Source: Symbiodinium natans
Taxonomy: Eukaryota; Sar; Dinophyceae; Suessiales; Symbiodiniaceae
NCBI GenBank assembly: GCA_905221605.1
Contig: CAJNDS010001225.1
Coordinates: 33,501 to 97,500, forward strand
Direction of reading: 5' to 3'
DNA length: 64,000 nt
Both the position numbers and the translations under genes were made by a program. The notes below the pieces were generated by a model, which was not told the DNA's origin, searched no databases, and saw only the letters and a list, made by a program, of their open reading frames with translations. Positions 22,401 through 35,800 of this stretch are shown here, one piece after another; within the stretch, counting starts at the first letter, position 1; each line of letters opens with the position of its first letter.

Positions 22401-22713
22401 CAGGCAGTTAAGTTTTAGGCTGTTTTGGTGGGTTTGGGGTTTGGTAGGACATGGGTCAGCTAGGGCTTCGTGCCTATTTGGTAATGTCTGCGTATTCAGA
22501 CGCACGTATCACTCCCAGGCCGCTATGACTTCGGAGACTTCTGAGGCGCCAAAATTCGCCACCGAAATATGACAGCAAACCTAGTGAGGGTTTAGGGTTA
22601 GAGCTCTTGGTCCGTAGAAGCACCTGGGACTTTGGATACACAGCAAGTACCCGGGGAGACCTCGAAGGGCGTGTGCCCTATAGACTAGAGACCCTACTAT
22701 TCGAGATCAGCGT

Positions 22714-22764
22714 GGAGGGTTTAGGGTTTAGGGTTTAGGGTTTAGGGTTTAGGGTTTAGGGTTT
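22714..22764. repeat. TTTAGGG tract
   Basis: Seven units. Confidence 0.88.
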
Positions 22765-22784
22765 GCTTTTCCTTGTATCGACGT

Positions 22785-25217
22785 CCCTGACATCCGCTCG
22801 GCTCTTCGTCGCCAGCCCTTTGACCGGCCTCGGCGTGAATGAGATCGGAGCTAGGCTTGAGAGAGCAACCCTAGACCACTAAACCCTAAAAAAAACCCTA
22901 AACGCTAAACCCTAAACGCCTAAACACCGATGCACCCTCTCAACCTCCAAAGCTTCACCCCTAGACACTAAACTCACCACCCTAAAGCATCTAAGCCTAC
23001 TGACTCAAAACCCGCCAGTCCCGCCAGTCCCCATAATGATTAAAACCCTAAACCCTAAACCCTAAACCCCTAAACCCTAAACCCTAAACCCTAAACCCTA
23101 AACCCTAAAATTCTTTTTGGCTTGAAGGGGCTTATAAGGGAACTTAAACCGGAAAGGGCCTTACTCTGGGTTCTAGCTGTTGGGTTTCGCGCATTCTGGC
23201 AGAGCTTCCGAAGCCCCCAGGCCATGTATACTGCCCTGAACCCTAAAAGCCAAGGACTAGACTCAGACAGCGCTTACTCCTAAATCCCAAAACCCTAAAC
23301 CCGAAAAAGCCCAACCCGAAACCCCCCAAAACCACAAAAGCCTAAACCCCTAAAACCACAATCCCAAACCCCTAACACCCCAAAGCCCTCTAAAGGCACT
23401 AAAGGCGTAAACTCCTTAAACCCCACACACCCACACCCCGCACGTTAAGCCCCCCAAACCCCACCCCCGCACCCTACATCCGAAAAACCCAAACCCCAAA
23501 CCCAAAACCCCTAACCCCCAAACCCAAAAAAACAAAGGACCTAAGCCTAAACACCTAAACCTCTAAACCCCTAAATCCCGAAAGCCCGAACCCCCCCCCC
23601 TCCCCCCCCAAAACAAACAGAAGATAAATACATAAACAAATGAATCAACGGCATCCCTAAACCCCAAATCCATAAACCCCGAACCCCAAACTCTGAGCCC
23701 TAAAGCCCCTAAAACCTCACAAACCCCTACTCCCCAAAACCCCTCAAACCCCTAAAACCCCTGAACTCTGAACCCTAAACCCTAAACCCTAAACCCTAAA
23801 TCCTGAAGCCCGAAATCCCCTAAACCTCCTAGAGGCCCCAAGCCGGCGCCCCCTTTTGAAGCCCCTAAAGCGCCCCAAACCCAAAATCCTAAAACCCCAA
23901 AACCCTAAAATCCCTAAACCCTCTAAAATCCTTAAAGCCCTAAAATCCCTAAACCCTAAAATCCCTAAACCCTAAACCCCAAAACCCTAAACCCCAAAAC
24001 CCTAAAATCCCAAAACCCTAAACCCTAAAATCCCTAAACCGGCCCTCCTTTTTGGTCTCAGCTCCGGGTGTCCGATCCCAAGCCCTCGGATCCCAAGCCC
24101 TGGTCAGTCCCCATACCTGGGCAGCCGGCGCACTTTAGTGTTTGTAGGTGTGGGGTTTAGGGTTCATAGGGTTTAGGGTATTGGGTTTTGGGTTTGGAGT
24201 TTAGGGTTTAGGGTTTGTAGGGTTTAGGGTTTGGGGTTTAGGGGTGGGGTTTGAGGGTTTGACGGTTTCAGGATTTCGGGTTTGAGGTTTGGGGGTGGAG
24301 CTTTTTTGGATTTGGTATATCGGGTCTTCAGGGTTTAGGGTATATGGTTAAGGGTCTCTAGAGTCCGCGGTGTATAGTCTGGATTTTGGGGTGCAGGGTC
24401 TTAGGACTTGAGGCTTTCTACGGCTTTGGGTTTAGGGCGTTTTAGGTTTTGGGGGGTTATGTGGTTCTTTAGGGCTTACATGGTCACTTCTTAGCTTAAA
24501 TTTTGGGGCCGCCTGAAATTCAGGCGACCCCAAAGGTGCCATATTTTGAAAAAGCGACCACATGGTGGATGTGTGTTGTGTTTTTTTTTTGTTTTTTTTT
24601 GGGGGGGGGCTCCCGAGTCGTTCTGGGCTGTTCTTTCTGGAGGGCTATAGGTTCTAGAGTTTTACTCTACAACCCAAACCCTAACCCCCTAAACCCTAAA
24701 CCCCGGGTCTTAGGATGCTCCAAGACTTCGGGTGCGTGTAAGTAGGGGGAGCACGGCGCTTGGAGCCCAGGACTTGAGCCTTTAGGGTTGATATACAGCC
24801 TGAATGGTTAGAATAGGGTTCTGGGGGACCCTGAGGGAATACTATGAGTTAATTATTCCGACCCCTATTTTGTAGGTGTAGGGTGCTTAGGGTCAGAGTT
24901 CAGGGCTTTAGGGTTTGTTACTCAGGGTCGCGTTTAGCCTAACCCCTAAACCCAAAACCCGAAGCCCTAAACCCTAAACCCTAAACCCTAACCCCTAAGG
25001 CCTAAGGCCCTAAACCCTAAACCCTAAACCCCAAACCCTAAACCCAACCTTTTAACAGCTTGAGAGCCGCCAAGCACCCAGAAAATTAGCATTTACCCGG
25101 GATGCGTCGGATGGTGTTGCGCTTCCGCTCGTCTTCCTGCTCGATGGAGTCCGCGAGAGACCCGGCAACGGTGGCTACTGGTTTCCTGGTGCAGATGGTC
25201 TTTGAAAATTTTAAAGG
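22785..25217 (-). CDS. Possible 3' tail exons of the MFS gene
   Basis: Three phase-compatible pieces follow the MFS exon ending at 26888. Exon 25097-25217 (121 nt) starts at the end of a family A element. It reads PLKFSKTICTRKPVATVAG then SLADSIEQEDERKRNTIRRI and ends phase 1 at G|GTAAAT. A 16-nt microexon at 24117-24132 (weak) follows. Exon to 22850 reads SDLIHAEAGQRAGDEEPSG.
An alternative end exists: a TTTTTCAG acceptor at 25357 would add EARKLAF and a TAG stop at 25334-25336, closing the MFS gene there. The charged character fits a cytosolic tail. Confidence 0.35.
23040..24050. repeat. Degenerate CCCTAAA-like sequence
   Basis: About 1 kb of C/A-rich sequence built from CCCTAAA, CCCCAAA, CCTAAAA and CCCTAAAATC units in loose register. 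No coding signal was seen. It looks like a very old, decayed tract field. Confidence 0.75.
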
Positions 25218-25330
25218 CTAGGATGCTCAGTAACCCAGGATTAAAAGGGTACAGTTTTTTGCTTAAATGGGTTTATAAGGGAACCTAACCCCCCAAAAAA
25301 CGTGAATAAGGGCACTACTGGGCATCCTAG
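25218..25330. mobile_element. Family A element as an intron
   Basis: Ends CTAGGATGCTCAGTAACCC and ACTACTGGGCATCCTAG; the inside has TTTATAAGGGAACCTAA, shared with 27816-27928. On the minus strand its CCTAG terminus is the acceptor of the exon ending at 25217. Confidence 0.75.
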
Positions 25331-26298
25331 AGCCTAGAAGGCCAACTTTCGTGCTTCCTGAAAAAGACGAAACAATTACACATTCAAGTCAGCAACACTG
25401 CCCAGAACCAGGTCCCTAAGCTACAACCTGTCTCTACCACTGGATCTTCGGATTGCGCAAGGCACACCCATAGAATGGCCCCTGTAACTCTAAGTTCGCC
25501 TCGGCGGAGTTAAATGAAATCTGTTGAACAGACCCTGACCGACACGGATCTCCGGACATAAGAATTAGTGTTAGGGGGCTCTTTGTACTGCATTTAAAAC
25601 TTAAAGCGCCTCTCTGAGAATATGGACTCCGTTAGCTATGTTGCCAGTTTCGCCGTAGAACCTAAACCGGAAAGGCGTTGCTTTGCTCAAGAGCCCAGCT
25701 TCATACCCCCGCGCACGTTCTCATCACGAAGCCGCTCGCGCATACGCCTGTAGAAGTACCTCAGCTGTGCTGGCAACCTCTTGAAATCTAGGGTTTAGGT
25801 TTAGGGTTTAGGGTATTTCTGAATAGGCTTCCTTGCCAAGAAAGAAGGGCGAACGGGTGTGTTCCCATGTAGGGGTACCCCCCCCCCCCCGCCCCCCCAG
25901 ATGTAAAAGGCTACCTCCATGTTCGGAACCCGCCCAAAAAAACAGCAACTCCATCATCATATAAATTGCATCGTATGTGTATATATATATATATATGTGC
26001 TCTGTATCATTCATATGTATATAACGAAATAACGATCCAAGACAACGACCCAGGCACATGCTCTCTGGGTTCAGGCCGATACTGAGCTCGTTCGCGCAAA
26101 CCTCTTAAGCTTGGCGGGAGTTCGAGGGTAGACGAAGAAGGAACCTAAACCCTATGAACCCGAAACCCTGAACCCCTACCATGATTAATACCACTTTCGA
26201 CTTTGTTGTTCATACTTCTTTTGTGGGGGCGCGGGAGTGGGTGGAGTTGCTGAAAGCCTTCAGCTGTTAAGCTTTCATGTCAGGGGAGAACCGAGAAC

Positions 26299-26377
26299 CC
26301 TAAACCCTAAACCCTAAACCCTAAACCCTAAACTCTAAACCCTAAACCCTAAACCCTAAACCCTAAACCCTAAACCC
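26299..26377. repeat. CCCTAAA tract
   Basis: Eleven units. A TTTAGGG tract of twelve units follows at 26472-26553, giving an inverted pair around about 95 bp of unique sequence. Confidence 0.9.
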
Positions 26378-26471
26378 GAGGGTTTTGGGTGAAATGCTTT
26401 GCAGGGGATTCGTAGAGAGTGTCGACTGCGGGAAGGGGAGGTGGAGCTTCGGGGGCACCTCATCCCTGCTT

Positions 26472-26553
26472 TAGGCTTTAGGCTTTAGGCTTTAGGGTTT
26501 AGGGTTTAGGGTTTAGGGTTTAGGGTTTAGGGTTTAGGGTTTAGGGTTTAGGG
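26472..26553. repeat. TTTAGGG tract with TTTAGGC units
   Basis: Starts with three TTTAGGC units, then perfect TTTAGGG. Confidence 0.9.
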
Positions 26554-26887
26554 TGAGACTTTGCGCGGATGCGTGGGGGTGGGGCAGGAGGTGACCTACA
26601 GTCTGCGCCCTTTTTCGGTTGCCGAGGAGCCCGCGTGGCTTAGGGTCTTAAGGGCCCACGACTCAGATGGCCACAGCCCTTATCTTCTGGGTTGGCCCTT
26701 ATCCCCTTTCAAAAAAAATAGCCCCGTTGAAAACCTAAACAAGGGAAATAGAAAACAAAATCGCCCGACAGCCAACCTGGGTACAGGCCTGAAACTCAAT
26801 CAAAGCCCCCGGAGGCTAAACCCCAAACCCTAAACCTAAAGCCCAAAGCCTAAAGCCTAAACCCCCCCCCCCCCCCGAAAAACTGGC

Positions 26888-29800
26888 CTGAATGATGAAA
26901 CTCTTGTCGTGGTAGATGGGTCGGCCAAGTGTGGAAAGACGTCTCAGCTTGGGCATCTTCCGGTGCACCACCGTCTCGTCCTGCTGTATCTCCGTCTTGG
27001 TCTCCTCAAGCCGTGGCGCAGCAAAAACACTCTAAGGGTTTAGGGTTTAGGGTTTAGGGTTTAGGGTTTAGGGTTTAGGGTTTAGGGTTTAGGGTTTAGG
27101 GTTTAGGGTTTAGGGTTTAGGGTCTCCTAGATGTGGCAGCAAGCACGCTAAGGGGCCTAAATTCATAGAGCAGGGCTTTGGGGGCGGTTGCTATCGTAGT
27201 ATGAAAAGTTGAAGGGAACCATAAGGAAGCCCTAAACCCTAAATCCTAAACCCTAAACCCTAAACAAGGGAATACTATTTCGTAACTATTCCGAGGCCCT
27301 ATAGTAACAATCTTCGCACATGTCTCACACTGAGGCATTTCGGCTCTAGGGGCCGATTACCCTAAACCCTAAACCCTAAACCCTGAACCCTAAACCCTAA
27401 ACCCTAAACCCCAAACCCTAAACCCTAAACCCTAAACCCTAAACCGTTTGGCTTTGGTCCTCACCCCCAGAGCCCCCCCAAAAAAGGGCAAAAGGGTACC
27501 AAAAACCTAAGCCCTAGACCCGATAAACCCGATAAACCCTCTAAACATCTATGCACTCTGTAAACCCTTCAAACCCAAAAAACCCTAAAAACCCTAAAAC
27601 CCTAAAAAAACCTTAGTAACCCTGCAAAACCCTAAAGACCCCAACAAAAAAACACCAAAAACCCTTAAAAAAAAAACCTCTAATCTGTCCCAGTCTCTTT
27701 CACCGTCTGCTTGCCTGCCTTTGGCAGGGCGATCTCGTAGAGCAAGCCAGTTAGAGCGCAGGACGCGGACGTGCCTCGGTGGGGGGGCGTTGGCCTCTAA
27801 CATGCCCTTGGAATGCTAGGCTGCCCAGTAACCAAGGCTTAAAAAGGGTGCTCTTTTTTGCTTAAAGGGGTTTATAAGGGAACCTAAACCCCCAAAAAAG
27901 GGAATAAGGGTACTACTGGGCATCCTAGAATGAAAATTCGATCATATCAGACCCTACACCCTAGACTCTAAACCCTAAAGCCCAAAAACCCTAAAGGTGT
28001 AAACATATGTTTCTTTACATCCCTCTTATGGCCAAGCAAGGTGCGCAGGAAGGGCAGGAAGATGTGTAAGTATCCTTCTGAATATCCCTTATAAGGGTCA
28101 ACCCAAGGTGCACAGAAAGGGCAGGAAGAAACACTAAACCCTAAACCCTAACCCTAAACCCTAAACCCTAAACCCTAAACCCTAAACCCTAAACCCTAAA
28201 CCCTAAACCCTAAACCCTGAACCCTGAACCCTAATATCCCTTTTTCGGACAAGCAAGGTTGCACAGAAAGGGCAGGAAGATGTTCAAGCGGTAGAGCCAG
28301 CCGCCAAACGGGGGCGCCAAGGCTCCCGCCGCGCCTTACTTCTCCAATAACCAAGGAGAAAAAAAGGTTAAACCCTAAACCCTAAACCCTAAACCCTAAA
28401 CCCTAAACCCTAAACCCTAAACCCTAAACCCTAAACCCTAAACCCTAAACCCTAAATGTTTAAAGTTCAACTAAAGGCGAAGAAAGGCGCCGTTCAGGGA
28501 GCTTTGGATGCCGAACATGGTGCCCATGAGATCCTCCGGGCAGTACTCCTGAGCTGCTCTTTTGGGGTGAGAGTTAGGGGTTAGGGGATAGGGGTTGGGG
28601 GTTAGGGGGTAGGGGTTAGAATTTAAAGGTTAGGGGTTAGGGGTTAGGGTTTAGGGTTTAAGGTTTCGGGTTTTGGGGCAGCCTCCCTAACACCTTTTAA
28701 AGCACCCCGGATTAAGGAAAACTCCTTAAGTCTAGTATATGCTAAGTAAGATTGCTTCCTGTATGGGGCTTGGGAAGTCCGCACGGGATGGACCTGACTC
28801 CTGAAACCCTTAGTCTCAGCAAACACAAAGCTTTCCAACTCCCCTTAGTAAGCCAAGCCTGCATAAAGTGCTCGGAGGATCTTCTCACATGATTGAGGCG
28901 TGTTCCTTGTTTGGGGGGGGGGGGGGGTTCGAGGGCTTTAGGGTTTTTATAGATTCTTAGGGCTTAGGGCTCAGATAGAGTTTAGGGCTTATAGGCTTAG
29001 GGTTTCGGGTTGAGGGTCTAAACCCGGAACCCTGGACACGAAACCATGAACCCTGAACTCTGAACCCTCTACCCTATATACCCTTTAAACCCTAAACCCT
29101 AAACCCTAAACCCTAAACCCTAAACCCTAAACCCTCTCAAAAAGCATCAGCAGCAGAGGCTCTCGAACCAGGTGCATGAAGCCCATGCCAATCCTTGCAT
29201 CTTCTAAAGGGGCCCTATGAGCCCTGAACCTAAGCCAAGATTGGGCTTTGGCATTTAGGGTTTAGGGTTTAGGGTTTGGGGTTTGGGGTTTAGGGTTTAG
29301 GGCTTAGGATTTAGAGGAAACCTAAGCCGACGGGATGTCGGATTTCTGGGGTGGGGTGTTTTGGCGTGACGGGCCTTAGGGCCGCTAAGGCTTCGGATGA
29401 GGGTATGACGGAGGGCACTCTTTGTTGGACTCTCCCATATGAGCGTTTCTGAAAATACTGGCATTCCCTGTACACCCCCCAAGTGCAAACATATTTTTGG
29501 ACCTCCAGAATAGCGGTACTCCATTGATCGGAGTTCATTCTTATTTTTGGACCCCAAAGCATGTTACTTAGTTGAAGAGGAGAAAAAATGCGAGGGTCAG
29601 TACAAGGATAACGCATCTTCCCCCTAAACCCTAAACCCTAAACCCTAAACCCTGAACCCTACACCCTAAACCCTAAACCCCAAACACTAAACCCGAAACC
29701 CCAAACCCTAAACCCTAAACCCTACACCCAACGCAGGAAATCCGAGCGGCATGGTTCCGAAGAGGCCCACCATGGAGATGCCAAAAGTGTACCTCGGCTG

Positions 29801-32800
29801 GGCTGAAAATCCTAGGGTTTAGGGTGTAGGGTGTAGGGTTTAGGCTTTAGAGCCTAGGTTTATTGGGTTTTGGGTTTAGGATTTAGGGTTCAGGGATTCT
29901 GAGAGAGAGTCGGAGAGAGAGAGAGAGAGAGAGCTTGCTTGCGGGTTTGGGGGGTTTAGGGTTGAGGGTCGGAGGGTCGGAGGGTCGAGGGTTTGAGGTG
30001 GTGAGTGAGGAGAGGGGATCGTGTGATTTTCAGGCTTAGCTCGGGTATGGGTGGTGTGGGTGGTGGTCTTCATAATCTATAAATAACATATCACCCTTAA
30101 CTTCAACCCCTAAAACGTCATAACGCGCTAACAAGGTTCTGAACTCTAAAACCATAAACTCTGAACCCGGCACCTTAAATCCCCGGCGCTCTAAACCCTA
30201 AACCCTCAAACCCTGAACTCTTTAACTCTACACCCGGAAGCCCCGAAAATCCCCCCCCCCCCCCCCCCCCCCCCAGGTAACCCCCGAAACCCTGCCAAGG
30301 TACGGCACCCAGGCGGCAGTTGGCCCAAAGACCAGCAGCAGCGAGCAGACGGAGCCCCCCAGGGTGCCTCAGGGTTTAGGGTTCAGGGTTTAGGGCTAGG
30401 GCGGCTAGGGTTTAGGGCTTAAGGTTCACACTAGAACTCTGATTTCAGGGTTTGTAGGTCCAAAGGCATTTTATTACATGAGGTTTTTGGGCTATTTTGA
30501 GCCTCAGGGTTAAGGTGTATTTGGGATTTTGAGGTTGAGGGTTTAGGTTTTTTTGGGAGTGTTGGGGTTAGTATTTGTGTTGTTGGGTTTTGAGCCTTAG
30601 GGTTTTTGGGTTGTTGGAATTTAGGACTTCATTTGTTGTTGGGGGGGAGGCGGGGCGGAGGGGCGGGGGAGGTGTTTAGGCTTTGTGCGGTTTAGGGTTT
30701 TTGTACGTGCTTAAAGGTTTTACGTGTTGAGGTCACTTTGGGGGGTTTGGTATGCTTTTTTGTTGGGGGGGGGGGGGGGGGGGGCTTCAGGCTTTTGGGG
30801 TTTAGGGTTGCTGGGGGCTTTTTGAGATTGGAGGGTTTCGGGTTTGGGTGTGTTTGGGGTTTGGGTTTGCTTTTGTGGTTTGGGGCTTAGCGTTCAGTGG
30901 CCTGAGAGGCTTTTGAGGGGGTTGCCTTCGGATTCAGGTTCAGCGTTCAGTGGTTGTTGGATGATTTTTATTCTTGGGGTCTGAAAGCCGGGGGGGGGGA
31001 GGTTAGCAAAGTCGCCCTAAACCCTAATCCCTAGACCCCAAACCCTGAACCCGAAATCTCTTCTACTCTACACCCCAGACTGCCCTTCTACGGGGTCAAA
31101 GCCCCGTAAAAATTAAAAAAAAAACAGCCGTTTGAGCTACCATGAGCCTTGCTTGGGCCCTTAGTAGACACTTCAGTCATAGCAGATGGGTAGGGGCTTC
31201 TGGTAAGCACAAGCCCGAGACCCCAGAAGCTTTGTTACCAGAAAACGGGTTTAGAGCTTGTAGGGTTTAGGGTATAAACCCCAAACCCCAAACCCCAAAC
31301 CCCAAACCCCAAACCCCAAACCCCAAACCCCAAACCCCAAACCCTAAACCCTAAACCCTAAACCCTAAACCCTTTCCGACGGAGCACCTGCAATGCACAG
31401 CGTCAGAGCACCGAAGTTGGTTAGCAAGGCTGGCACCCAGGCCGAACACACCTGAGCTGCAGGGACTTTTAGGGTTTAGGGTTTAGGGTTTAGGGTTTAG
31501 GGTTTAGGGATATTCGGGGTACCTTATTGGGGTCCTTATTCTAAGGGAATCCTACAATTGGGGGGGGCATGTTTCGAAAATCCTCGTTTAGGGGTTAGGT
31601 TCTTATAGCCAAAACCCCAACGCAACAAAGTGGCAGGTTCCCGAAGTAAAAGCTGGCCTACTAATTGACAAGAATCTGCCACAATACGCAGCCTAAACCC
31701 AATAGGCACTACTTAGAGCCTATACACCCCAAGAACATGATGTGCGGCTTCGCAGCTCCGTCTTTAGGGTTTAGGATTTAGGGTTTAGGTTTCAGGGCTT
31801 CGGGTTAGGGTTTCGGATTTAGGGTTTTCAAACGGCAGTTGCGGCCCTGGGATGAACACCCAAGCAAAGAACCCTCAACCACCCATACTAGTTTGTAGCA
31901 GGAATTTGGGGCATGAGGTTCCACATATCCCCCAGGTGACCCTTGAAAAGGGTTTAGGGTTTAGGGTTTATAGGGTAGAGGAGGCCTGGTTTTCACTACA
32001 AGACCCTCGGCCCACCCAGATCTAGCCACCTAAAACCCTGCAAAGTATAGGGTGCAGGGCCTGGGGTGTAGGGTGTGGGTTTAGGGTTTAGGGTCTAGCT
32101 AGGGTTTAGGGTTTAGGGCTTCGGGTGTAGGGTTTAGTGCTAGGGTTTAGGGCTTATAGGGTTTCGGGTTTATAGCACCCTCCCCCCGCCCGGATCATGC
32201 CTAGACGCCAAAGTGGACACATTGGTCAGCAGGTAGAACATGCAGGCCTGTTCCTTGCCGAAGCCGAAACGCTCCTGGCCCGACATTTCAGGGGTTCCCT
32301 TACTACCCCCCTCCAGCTGGTTGGGATTTTAGGGGCGTTTTGGGGTTTAGGGTTTAGGGTTGCGGGCTTTATCATGGGTACCCCAAGGTTCCCCCCTTAA
32401 ATGACCTTAATTAGGCTTGCTTGTCCCTAAATATCCTTAAGTATGGGGGGAGCTAGGGTGGGGGGGGGAGTATAGAGGGGGTAGTAGGGAACTCATGAAC
32501 ATTAGGATCTTCATGGGGTTAGGGGTGTAGGAGTTTAGTTTAAGGCTTCAGAAGGTTTAGGGTTTCTGTAGGGTTTAAGTTGGAGATCTCCTTGGGTGAA
32601 TAAGTTCAAGGTTTCACAGGGTTTTAAGCATAAGGCTGCAGAGGGTCTTGGGCTTCTGTTAGGCTCAGACACCCTAAACCCTAAACCCTAAAGCCTAAAT
32701 CCTAAACCTAAACCCTAAACCCTAAACCCTAAACCCTAAACCCTAAACCCTGAACCTCAACCCTAAACCTAAACCCTAAACCCTAAACCGTTGGTGGTCA

Positions 32801-35800
32801 TGACCGCCACGTCAGCCACCTGAAACCCTAAACCCTAAACCCTAAACCCTAAACCCTAAACCTAAACCAGCAAGTCGCCTCTACAACGGATGCAGGGTTT
32901 TAGGGCTGTGGCTCTTTAGAGTTTGGGGGTTTAGGAACCCTAAGGACCCTAGGCCCTAAACACTCGTCCCTAAGCCCACAATAAACCATCCTAACCTTGG
33001 TAGAATTGGGGTTTAGGGCTTAGGGCTTAGGGTTTAGGGTTTAGGGTTTAGGAATAAGGGTTTAGGGTTTAGGCTTTAGGCTTTAGGGTTTCGGGCATTG
33101 TTAAAGATGCCATGCAAGTGCATGCGATGGGGGGGGGGGGGGAGGAGGTGGGGAGTTCGAAAGGTCCTTTTCAAGGGATGGACCATGGGATAAGAGTCTT
33201 GTAGAAGGGAAGCCTTTACCAAACAGGCAACCTAGCTTAGGGTTTAGGGTTTAGGGTTTAGGGTTTAGGGTTTAGGGTTTAGGGTTTAGGGTTTAGGGTT
33301 TAGGGTTTAGGGTTTAGGGTTTAGGGTTTAGGGTTTAGGGCTTAGGGTTTAGGGTTTGGGGAAGTCTCATGTAGCGCGCCAGACCTTGAAAAACACCATC
33401 TCCGGTCCATCGCCGATGGCGAAGCCCAACGCGTAGACAAAGGACACCAGCAGCCTGGAGGGGGTTTAGGGTTTAGGGTTTTAGCTCAGGGACGTTTATA
33501 CGTTTGCGAAGTTTGGATCGTGTTCAGAATTTATGGCCTAGCGGGCCTAGCGTTACCCCCCCCCAAACCCCTCAAATACCAAAATCCCAAACCTTTAGCA
33601 TAAGGCGTATCTACGTACAGAAAAGTAACCTAAAACCTAAATCCTAAGGCTTAAACAAACTGGGGCTATGGTGAGCCTTGAGCTGTGAGACCTTGCCTTG
33701 GCATTTTAGGGTTTAGGATTCAAGCTTGGAACTTTAGGGTTTAGGGTTTAGGAAGTTTAGGGCTTAGGGTTCTGGGTTTAGGGAGAAGGGTGTTAGGGTT
33801 TAGGGGTTAGGATTTAGGGTTTAGTCTTTAGGGTTAAGTTTAGGGTTTAGGGCTTTAAGGGGTTCAGGATGTGTTGGGGTTAGTTTTTGGCAGCGCCGAG
33901 AAGCAGGCCACAAGCAGCTTGGTTGGCGAACATGGCGGACAGCTGCTCTCCTTGTGGTCGCCCAGTAACCATATGATCATAAGGGCACCCTTTTTGGGTT
34001 TAGGGTTTAGGGTTTAGGGTTTAGGGTTTAGGGTTTAGGGATTTTTCTAAATAAGGGAAGCCGTAACCCCAAAAAAAGAAGGTAAGGGGTACCACTGGGC
34101 TACCAAGTCGCCAATGGACTTGTCTGGCGCCTCCTCCATGCTCTCGTCTTGCTCCACCTAGGCGGTTCCCGGTGACAACATCCAAACCCCAAAACCGAAA
34201 CCCTAAACCCTAAATCCTAAATCCTAAACCCCAAACCCTCAACCCTAATCCCTAAAGCCCAAAACCACACAAAACCCTAAGTGAAAGCCCATGTTCAGCA
34301 CTCAGCACCTGGATTGGCTTCTTCCTGTCCCTGCCCTCTGGCTTGGCTGCATCCTCCCACAGCCACCGGGGTGTTCGGGTTTAGGGTTTAGGGTTTAGGG
34401 TTTAGGATTTAGGGTTTAGGGTTTAGGGTTTAGGGTTTAGGTGGTCTGGGGGTTTTGGGGCTTTGAGGTCTTGGGGTTTCGGGGGTTAGGGGCTTTGGGG
34501 TTTAGGGGTTTTCGGGGTTAGGGTATTTGGCAGTACTGGGGGTTTAGGGCACACCGTAGTTTCCTGTGAGCATGGGGGATTTGTTGTTCAGAGATAGTTC
34601 AGGGTTCCGCCACCACAGACCTCTCCCCTCCTCTCCCCGGCCCCAAAAAGGGTGAACCGAATTTGCAAACAAGAACAGTTTCGGTCAAAACGCACAACTC
34701 TGTCGAAAAAGCTGACAAAGGGGAAAAAAAAACAGAAACAATAAAAGGAGGGTCCTCCCACAGCACCGCGCCGATCAGCAAGTTCAGCACGTTGACGCCC
34801 ACCACGCCTGGCGTAGGGGTTTCTTACAGGGCCCCCAAGCCCTAAACCCTAAACCCTGAACCCTAAACCCTAAACCCTAAACCCCCCAAACCCTCGCCTA
34901 GGCAAAGCGTCTGGAAGTGGAGCTTGTCAAAGGTCCGCGCCACCAGAGGCCCCGCCAAAGCACCGGCGCTGGTCATGACCTGGAGTTTTAGGGTTTGGGG
35001 TTTAGGGTTTAGGGCACATCTTCCTCGGACGTGCGGTTGTGGGGTTTAGGGTTTGGGCCTTTGTTTGGGTTTTTTTAGGTCTTTTCGGATTTAGGGTTTT
35101 GGGGTTAGGGTTTTGGGTTTTCGGGTTTTGAGGTTTACGGTTTTAAGCTTTTTGAGCTTTGGGGATTTGGGGTTGTCGGGTTTGGAGGGTTCAGGGTTTC
35201 AGGGCTAGGAATTTGGGAATGGGCGAGGAGTTCTATTGGACCTTTTGAAGATCTCGAGGGTTTTGGGGGTTGAGGCTTAGGAATTAACAATTTTATGCTC
35301 CTGAAACACGACCAAAAAAAACCCTAAGGACATGGGTGGTTTTTTAAACTAGGGTCCTTTTTGGGTACACCCATTACCAGATTATGAGGCGGCACCCGTT
35401 CAAAAAGGGATCCCAAAAAGGGACCCTAATATAGAGAACTACAAACATGCACCCTAAACCCTAAACCCTAAACCCTAAACCCTAAACCCTAAACCCTAAA
35501 CCCTAAACCCTAAACCCTAAACCCTAAACCCTAAACCCTAAACCCTACCAAGGGCCTAAGCCCTAAACCCCAACGAGGGAAAGGAACCCTAACCTCTAAG
35601 ACCCCAACGAGGGATATGCACCCTAAACCCTCAACCCTAAATCCTGAACCCTAAACCCTAAACCCTAAACCCTGAACCCTGAACCCTGAACCCCCAACGT
35701 GGGAAACGAACAAAGCTCTCGCACACGTGCCCTACCAAGTGACTCGCTGGAGGGATAGGACTCGGCTGAGCTCCTTCATTCTAAGCCCATACCCTAAACC

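Noticed and set aside
33895-33950. Alternative frame of an MFS exon (GEQLSAMFANQAACGLLLG)
   Set aside because: It looks helix-like, but only the other frame (ESSCPPCSPTKLLVACFS) fits the phase of both neighbouring exons.
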